NCBI GenBank assembly: GCA_035610365.1
Contig: CM069432.1
Coordinates: 238,046,104 to 238,110,103 of the forward strand
Direction: 5' to 3'
Source: Aquatica leii
Lineage: Eukaryota > Arthropoda > Insecta > Coleoptera > Lampyridae
DNA length: 64,000 bases
Within the stretch, counting starts at the first letter, position 1. Each line of letters opens with the position of its first letter. Of this stretch, positions 57,060-64,000 are shown piece by piece. The notes below the pieces were generated by a model, which was not told the origin of the DNA, did not search any database, and worked only from the letters and a program-made list of their open reading frames with translations. The position numbers and the translations under genes were made by a program.

Positions 57060-57830
57060 ATCATTTTAAACAGCTCACTGACAGTTTAGGTTTTGTCCAT
57101 CACTTTTATCTTAATAAATCAATCAAGAATAGTTCTCGTAATCTCGTGCAGTGCTTTATATATTAGAGAAGCCATCGGCTTTTTTCTCTCGAATTGTTGT
57201 AACACCCTTGTTTTTAAGAAACGTTTCCATGTATTGCTTTACAATTTCAACACTGTTGCATTTTGGGTTTTTTCTGTTCTTTTATTTGGTGTATACATTT
57301 TTTCAGGTGAGGTAACATTTATGTATATTGCCCGTTTGGCTACTGTTGCATTCTAGAATCTTCGTATGGAACAAAACTTTAAAGCAAACTCAAATGACGT
57401 GTTTGAATAATTTATATACAGTCCAAAAAAATTGAAATACACTCGGTTCAAATAAATTTATGGCAGTTTTAAACGCGCGGTATGCAAACCACAACTTCCG
57501 AGCTTTAAAAAACGAGGATCATCCGGGCTTCTTAACTCAGCTTTAAGATCATTTAAAAGTTATAATTTTTTTTTTGACGTTTGGTCCGTCTTAAAAAAAC
57601 TACAACAATAGTGTGATTTAAAAACCTTGACGATAAGTATCTTGTTGACATTTGGTTTTTTTTTATTGTTCTAATACGTAATAAACAAAACTTGCTATTC
57701 GGATTAAAATATTTTGTTGAAAACTCATCAATCGAAATAAACAATGTATTCTGTTTGACAATACTGCTTTTCAGCAGGTCTAGAAAATAAGAAACCAGTC
57801 CATATGATATTGATTGTGCCATTTTCTCAC
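57060..57830 (-). pseudogene. hAT-type transposase fragment (second lineage)
   Basis: Minus strand: SYGLVSYFLDLLKSSIVKQ, then NTLFISIDE, STRYLSSRFLNHTI, and after a shift DPRFLKLGSCGLHTARLKL. Arthropod hAT-like proteins share the order G-x-x-(S/P)-Y-F, F-x-x-(S/F)-D-E, T-R-Y-x-x-S-x-F-L-x-H and G-S-C-G-L-H. Further on (57100-57350) weaker matches continue. Stops are frequent. It is a different branch from the BED-type hAT at 19141-23262. Confidence 0.65.
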
Positions 57831-57839
57831 GGTGTAACT

Positions 57840-59400
57840 TTATATTTTATCTGTATCTTCAAACATTAATGGCAATCACTGTGTTCTCCGTTAAACCGGT
57901 TAGGGAGAGGTAATTTGACAGTTAAAATATAGCAAATAATGCCAACTGTGGTTACATCTTTATGTAAAAAAATTTTTTTTGACTGTTTACCACTAGACAG
58001 TGACGGAGATCGCTAAGATGCACATTTAGATCGAGTCTGCTCGGTAGTTAATGGAAATAAACCTTGGACAAAATTTGAGAACGAGAAAAACCTGGTGCTA
58101 GTACAGTCTATAACAAAATGTATAAAATAAGGTTGTAGTAAGCTTACATTAAAATTATTGTTATTTGAAAATATGGAGTTTCCAAAAATTATTGTCGTAA
58201 TAGTTCTTTTTTATGTCACCGTTCGTTTTGATGTATTTTTCAAGTAGTATAATTTGCCAGAAATTTTACTTTTTCGACCTAGGCCGGTAAAGTGTATTAA
58301 AATTTTATAACTAAAAGTTGGCACTAATCATCATTAATTTTTTACGTCTTCTGTTATTCTGTCACATTTATTAACATACACCACTATCTGTGTTATTGTT
58401 TGGAATGGCACTAACATTTTTTTTAAACAAATGTAATAAATTTGTTTATATTGTACAATTTCTGAAAACAAAAATTGTTTTATTTTTATATAAACTATAT
58501 GTTGCTTTTGATCACGTATAAAAATGTCTTAAATGTTCTTGTTTTCATCAAAGAAGAAATAACAGAAGAATGTTTAGTTTTAAAAAAGTCTTGCGCTGTT
58601 AATTGCAATGTATGTGCAGCACATTTCATGCCTAAAATAAACTTGTTTTTTATTAATTTTTTAATGATGTATCAGCACGGTCCTTATTAAACAACTTCAA
58701 TAACATCTTCATTAATCTCAACATTGTACTCATCTTTGTCAACTTTTTTTGAAGTTTATTAATCTTCTTCATCAACCTGTAGCACCTCCATTTCCCCATC
58801 AGCTATTGTCATTACTTTAATTGCTTTTTTAATGTTCGAAGTATTGGTACTTTTTGCATATTTCACGAATAATTTGTTTTAAATATTCAGCTACATGAAA
58901 AAATTTGATTATTACCACATGGAAAATCAAAAATAATTGAATCGGCGAGTTTTAAAAGGAAATAACTCCACCATGCCGCATTTTGAGATTTACATCTTTA
59001 TATATTTTTTTCTAACGCTGTTAGGGAGTTTTAGATGTTGGACAAAGGAACTAAGTACCGGACTTAGTTCCTTTTAATACTAATTGACAAACTTTGAGCA
59101 TATGGATAATATAACCTACAAAATTAAATTACATAAGTATTGAGATTGTGCTAGTGATTTGTTCCTTTAATTAGTTATTTGAGAAAATAGTGTGTATTTG
59201 AAACGGAAAATAAAGACGAGGGCCCTAATGGGTGGAAATGCAACGTTAAAAAGCAGAAAAAACTGAAAGGGGAGGAATACAGTACATGTAAAGGAAAAAG
59301 TGTTAAAAGAAAATGCATTATAACACTGTTATGCAGATAACCTCAAAGGCTTCTTATTAAAAGTTTTGTACCTACATATAATAACAATTTTACCTGTAAA
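57840..59400. other. No gene; one perfect palindrome
   Basis: No assignable frame (58475-58690 looks incidental). GGAACTAAGT at 59047-59056 is followed, after ACCGG, by its exact reverse complement ACTTAGTTCC at 59062-59071, a 10-bp stem with a 5-nt loop. It lies about 350 bp upstream of the second DUF7869 fragment and could be part of that element's end, which is a guess. Confidence 0.5.
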
Positions 59401-59405
59401 ATGAT

Positions 59406-60170
59406 TTGCAAACGAAAGATGAACAAGACATGCATTTGCAACGTCTAATCGATTGTTTTAACATTCAAAGTCAACGAGGAAAAGTTGAAAAGCCTAAGGC
59501 TAGTTTCAAATTTTTTATTCTACACAGAAGTAGTCGCATCCAAGTATGCCGCAAAGCTTTTTTAAATTTGCATATTGTTACTCAAAAACGTATTTTTTGT
59601 ATATATGTATTACCCCACAAAACAAAAGAGGGGATAATATCAAATCTCATGTAATTTCTAAAGAAACGTGCAAAAATATCTACGAGCACATTGCTTCACT
59701 ACTACTCACTATGGCAAAACTGAAGTAAAGTACTTAGATGCTAGGCTTAATATTAAAACAATGCATAATCATTTTATGAAAATATATCCAGATAAAGTGT
59801 GAAATATGAATTTTGTGTTACATATTTTAATGAAAATTTTAATTTGAGATTTGGGCGACCTCAGATAGATATCTGCTCTATATGCGAAGAGCTTGAAACA
59901 AAGATTAAAAATCCGCATTTATCACAATCTGCAAAATTAGCATTGCAAGCTGAACAACAAGTTTATAACAGAAGAAGTAAAAAATTCTATAAGGAATTAA
60001 AATCAGTGGGATAATTGTGCAAGGTGGATGATTTTCTATGTGGTATTGTGTTTGATTACATGCAGAATTTACCTTTACGACAAATCCCTGTACAGGAAAT
60101 CTTTTATATGCAACAAATATGGGTTTGTGTGTTCACAAACTTGTTCTTATAAAAATGAGAGAATACTTGT
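59406..60170 (+). pseudogene. DUF7869-type putative transposase, second lineage (fragment)
   Basis: Plus strand: HRSSRIQVCRKAFLNLHIVT, then a decayed middle with EHIAS and KYLDARLNIKTMHNHF, then YEFCVTYFNENFNLRFGRPQ, DICSICEELETKIKNP (a CxxC zinc-ligand pair), QAEQQVYNRRSKKFYKELK, and near 60045-60120 FDYMQNLPLRQIPVQEIFYM. The order corresponds to the middle of the DUF7869 protein at 13660-15757, but it belongs to a clearly different subfamily (RFGRPQxDxCxxCEEL type). The D/SDN core that should follow is absent: the sequence breaks off near 60170, close to the end of the BEL/Pao remnant. Confidence 0.72.
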
Positions 60171-60265
60171 AACAAACAAAAAGTAGGTACATGCTCCACA
60201 ATCCTACAAATAAATCCAAAATTTAATCAAATATGTGTCTCTAATACTAATTAACTGGTAGAACA

Positions 60266-61500
60266 CAAACGTTTCGAACAGCACGTTTAAACTTTCCCGC
60301 ACTAGTTTTAACCTTTATCACTCTGATAACACCATCGACACCTGGATACAGTTCAGTAACACGCGCGGTCTTCCTTTAAAATAACCAAAGTTCGCACCTT
60401 AACATTAGACGGTTTACTATCGTTTTTAATTTGCTGCAGTTCGTGTAAATATTTATTAGACCACCGTATCCAATGATGTTGTACCATTTTTTGCACTAAT
60501 TGAAAACGGGATAGTCTATTTGTTGAAACGTCAGTTAGGTTTTCGTCAATCAAAGAAGTCAGAAGAAGACCGATCAAAAAATGACCTGGGGTTTGTAAAT
60601 TAAGGTCTAAAGATCGCTACTTAACGAAGTTAGGGGTCTACTGTTTAGAACGGCTTCTATCTGGGTCAACAGCGTATAAAACTCTACAAAGGTCAATAAC
60701 GTTTGGCCAGCAACTCGTTTCAAATGAGTCTTAACCGATTTCACTTTCGCCTCCCATATTCACCCAAAACTTGGAGATCTTAGTGGAATGAAACGCCAAT
60801 CTATTCCTTCTCTAAGCAAAACCCTGTTAAACATCCAATAAATCCCGCGGTCGTTAAATCTGACACAAGTTCCAGATGAACAGCTTTTGTCGATAGACAA
60901 ACAAACACACATATATAACACTTTGTTGCTTTGTAACCTCTGCTGCGCCTGTCTCGCACTAAACACCGTCCACTATAATCCGCTTTCGTATGATAAAATG
61001 GAAGAAACGGCAAAACACGTTCAGAAGGTAAAACTCCAAATACAGAGGTCACGCTTTTTGGATTTGCCTTGAAACATGGGACACATTTACCAATTACATT
61101 CTTTAATAAATTTCTTCCTCTTATTGGCCAGTACCTCTGTTGTAATGATGACAAAAGCTGTTGTTATCCGCAATGAAGTAACTTTTGATGTTCTGTTTCT
61201 GCTATCCGCTATTAAAGTTCGATTTTTGCAGGTAAAATTATCTGATGTCTGGCATCGTAGTCTAGATTGGCATGCTCTAGACGTCTGCCGATTCGTAAAA
61301 TTTCTTCAGTATCTATAAATGGCCTGAAACAAAACAAACAGCTGCCTTTAGCAACTAGGTTTTTATTTTTTAAATCCCGTAATTCTGTTTTAAAATGTTT
61401 AGATGGTTCTATACGTATAAATGGTTTTAGCACCCCTTCTATTTCAGATAGTGCCAATGCTCCTACTACCCTGACCTTGAATTTCGAACGTTTAAACCAT
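60266..61500 (-). pseudogene. BEL/Pao integrase and C-terminal domain
   Basis: Minus strand: SEIEGVLKPFIRIEPSK and DTEEILRIGRRLEHANLDYD (linker before the zinc site, 61212-61457), then RGRNLLKNVIGKCVPCFK (the CxxC of the HHCC site) and a core with YHTKADYSGRC (first Asp; the family has xDFxGP) and LSTKAVHLELVSDLTTAGFI. Then IDWRFIPLRSPSFG, AKVKSVKTHLKRVAG, EAVLNSRPLTSL and, at 60266-60577, the DUF5641-type tail with HELQQIKNDSKP. Frame changes at several points. It ends near 60266. Confidence 0.85.
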
Positions 61501-62021
61501 ATTAACGCAATTGCTTGCTCATACTCGTAGCATATTTTCTAACTCAGATATGTTCAAAAATATATTTGGGTCACCTTATGTGACAGGTATTCCATCCACT
61601 CGCACATCAGGAATATCTTTAATGTTCACTAAAGCTGATTGTGTTGGCCAAGATGATTCCGTCATAGACAGCCTCAATGGTCCTTGCCACCACAATTTCA
61701 AGTCTTGAAGTTTATTAGGAGAAATTCCTCTAGACACCAAATCTGCTGGGTTATCGCCTGATGGTACATGTCGCCAGTCGTTTAAGTTTTGTATTTGTGA
61801 GACTCGGTTAGTAACAAATTGTTTTAGCAAATACGGTTCTGTTTGTATCAATGTTAACGTAATCGTAGAATTAGACCATAATACACATTTCCTTATATCT
61901 AGGTTTAAAGACCCTTTAACTTTATGTGCTTATTGAGTTAATAAAGATGCAGCACATAGTTCCAACCTAGGTATTGTTTCAGATCGCAATGGTGCCACTT
62001 GAGATTTTGCACATATCAGTC
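61501..62021 (-). pseudogene. BEL/Pao RNase H-like region
   Basis: Minus strand: AKSQVAPLRSETIPRLELCA (start of the Pao peptidase_A17/RNase H-type domain), then WSNSTITLTLIQTEPYLLKQ, VTNRVSQIQNLNDWRHVPSG and DNPADLVSRGISPNKL. The reverse transcriptase that should precede it is absent: the protease frame ends at about 62022 and this domain begins immediately. Confidence 0.83.
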
Positions 62022-62620
62022 TTATTGTGGGTATACCAAATTTCGTAAAAGTGATGTTAATTTTAATGCCAATCTATTAGTTTCTTCAATTGTATCTCTG
62101 CTACCCAAAAATTCGTCTACATACATACAATTTAGATTTAAAGTAAATTTGCCAAAGGTAGAACTCATCATTACATCAACCTTGTTTCTTATAGAAGCTT
62201 CAGCGCCAGTAATTCCACATACAGTAAAATTCAATGAACGTTTTTTCAGATTCAATTTTTCGCAAACCTCCGTGCATAAAAAATTTGATTGAGCGCCATT
62301 ATCTAAAAGAGCTCGACATTTAATGCGTTCGCCAAATTCATTATAAAGAAATACACAAGCAGTTGACAATAACACTTCATGATCATTTGCTTTTACGACC
62401 GTAGTCACTACCGATCGTTCCGTGCCTTCCTTGGTTGTAGTAGCTTCTTGTTTATCCTTATCTTGATGGATTATAACCTGGTGAGGACCTTTACATTTAG
62501 TGCAAGCATTACGTTGGCATCTGTGATTCCAATGCCATGTTGCTAAACACCTAACACAAAGTTTATGTTTTTTATCACGTCCTTCCTTGCTTCTAGTTTT
62601 AATGAAGACCAGCTAAGGCG
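62022..62620 (-). pseudogene. BEL/Pao zinc knuckle and protease (DUF1758)
   Basis: Minus strand: CVRCLATWHWNHRC and CTKCKGPHQVIIHQD (gag zinc-binding part, about 62490-62570), then VLLSTACVFLYNEFGERIK and CRALLDNGAQSNFL, the aspartic protease active site (D-N-G-A-Q in place of the usual D-S/T-G). The domain continues through LNLKKRSLNFTVCGI to LVYPQ. This frame is open from 62408 to 62022. Confidence 0.85.
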
Positions 62621-62639
62621 CCCTTGAATTTGATGATCG

Positions 62640-63595
62640 TTATTGCAAATAGCACATCTCTTTGAGACAATAGTCATATTGTTTATGTTTATTTGGTTTT
62701 TTCTTTAGATCTTCTGTTGTTTTAATAGGTTTTAACGCCTCTAGCACAGCACAACGTTTGCTTAAAAATTCAGTAAACTTATTCCATGTTGGCAAACTGT
62801 TTGGTTCAACTAGGTTTTGCCATTCCTTATCTGAAACATTATCCATTTTTTGAACTATAATGAAAACAAGTAAACCATCCCAATTTTCAGTATTTACACC
62901 TAGTGAATTTAATCCTCTAGTGCTTTTGGTTATTGTATCTGACATGAATCTCAATTTAGAAGAATCTTCCTTATTTAAATTAGGCAAGTCAATGATTGAT
63001 CGCAAATGACTCGTCACTATAAGATTCTTCATTTCATATCGTTTTTTCAACAACGACATAGCTAAATTATAATTCGCATCAGATACTTTTAATGATTGTA
63101 CTGCCTTTCCTGCTTCTCCATGTAAAGCAGTTTTTAAATAGTGCAATTTCTGTGCTTTTGATAACGAATTATTACTATCAATAATCCCATCAAACGTATC
63201 AACAAACTCAGTCCAATTTTCATAAGTTCTAGAAAAACGAGGCAACCCTAACGACGGCAATTTAATACTTGCTTCGATGTGTATCTCATTTATTCTAGGA
63301 ATTCGAGCGTCCAGTGCAACAGGAGTACTTGTTGCACGATTAGCAGGTAATAATCTACGAACAGTACTAATTAATTCATCAAAACTACTTTCAAAATATA
63401 TTAATTCCTGCTCTAAATTTCGCAAATTTCCATCAATCAACAAAACCTTAAGTCCATCGTATACAGTCAAAAACTCATTAAACCACCCTTCAGCTCTTTC
63501 CAATTTAACTTTTAAGACATTTAAGTGCGTAACATTATACGTCTTTACAAATTTCTTAAAACGATTAAGCTGACCAAATAAGCGTTCTTTTAAAT
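62640..63595 (-). pseudogene. BEL/Pao gag (DUF1759-type)
   Basis: The structural protein part is open for 287 codons (62640-63503) and extends upstream without a start to about 63595 (KERLFGQLNRFKKFV). Hallmarks: IKLPSLGLPRFSRTYENWTE, FDGIIDSNNSLSKAQKLHYL, LHGEAGKAVQSLKVSDANY and LLKKRYEMKNLIVTSHLRSI. It ends in a Lys-rich stretch before the zinc knuckle. It is the best-preserved part of the remnant. A stop (after CYLQ) separates it from protease. Confidence 0.9.
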
Positions 63596-64000
63596 TACTT
63601 AAACAGACCGATTATCGCATTTAGGACCCATAGCGATGACTTATCAAGTGAACCAAGCAATATATTAAACACAATATCACCTGAATGGACAGTACAGCAA
63701 CTAAGAAAATAAACCCAGTGTGACGAACCACTTATGAACGTAGCCGTCGTCGCCTTGAATGAAATAAACGCAGTTCTTCTTCCTTAAATCCAACGATTTG
63801 TAGATTGGAACCTCGATGAAGATGTTTTCGTAACTTGCACTTCTTGTAATACAAGTAGAATGACGAGCTTAAGTTCCTTCCAAATGGTTATTTACAATGC
63901 ATTCACGCACAATGTTATTAAATGTTTTAATAACAAACCACCGAATTATTATCTGCGAACGTATCTACAGATTATGCATTTATTTCTAATATTCGCACTA
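63596..64000. other. BEL/Pao 5' leader or LTR region, not resolved
   Basis: This is where the 5' leader and LTR of the minus-strand BEL/Pao copy should lie. I see no second LTR copy in the window to align with it and no certain primer-binding site. No gene. Confidence 0.4.

Noticed and set aside
1-64000. tRNA, rRNA or CRISPR features and bacterial-style operons
   Set aside because: None recognised on either strand by eye; the content is eukaryotic transposable elements. A tRNAscan-SE run would be decisive for tRNAs.

Overview
This window looks like nuclear DNA from an arthropod, most likely an insect. It is very AT-rich, it has no operon-like gene packing and no tRNA or rRNA, and nearly every recognisable coding stretch belongs to a transposable element family common in insect genomes. 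I found no confident single-copy host gene. The only long intact reading frame is the 948-codon endonuclease/reverse transcriptase of a LINE. The species cannot be named from the sequence. Layout: 1-5.28 kb is AT-rich with no gene; 5.28-6.84 kb is a decayed piggyBac transposase (minus); 7.08-10.63 kb is a degenerate satellite of about 172-bp monomers alternating as A/B dimers, split at 9351-9878 by an element carrying a decayed hammerhead ribozyme; 12.56-16.84 kb is a Tc1/mariner-type transposase pseudogene (minus) split by a 3.24-kb DNA transposon (13047-16287) that encodes a DUF7869-type protein; 18.29-18.79 kb is a GIY-YIG fragment of a Penelope-like element; 19141-23262 is a hAT transposon with an 8-bp target duplication and TCTTGG-rich arrays at both ends. 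The middle continues with copia remnants in opposite orientations (23.4-24.9 kb); a Ty3/gypsy-type LTR element (25944-31366) that lost its RNase H and contains a FLYWCH zinc-finger gene fragment between its LTRs; a LINE (34406-38550) inserted into an older RTE-like LINE; a Helitron remnant (40.44-41.88 kb) split by an RTE-like 3' end; and a second piggyBac remnant (42.5-43.6 kb). The right part holds a ribozyme element (44457-45398) made of tandem 344/346-bp units, each with an intact-looking type I hammerhead, followed by an inverted arm; a truncated relative at 45.69-45.86 kb; a MITE-like hairpin; two pogo/Jerky-type transposase remnants (46.4-47.5 and 49.0-50.2 kb); an LTR plus primer-binding site at 55.0-55.26 kb; a second hAT-type fragment; a second DUF7869 lineage fragment (59.4-60.2 kb); and a BEL/Pao remnant lacking reverse transcriptase (60.27-63.6 kb). 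These are nested parasites in a gene-poor region, not a pathway. The two most interesting systems are (1) the hammerhead-ribozyme elements, two copies with the same unusual tandem-plus-inverted structure, both flanked by 12-bp target duplications, in a window that also holds a Penelope-like endonuclease fragment, and (2) the DUF7869 transposon, whose ends are fixed independently because the mariner gene it interrupts resumes on the other side after a duplicated ACAT.
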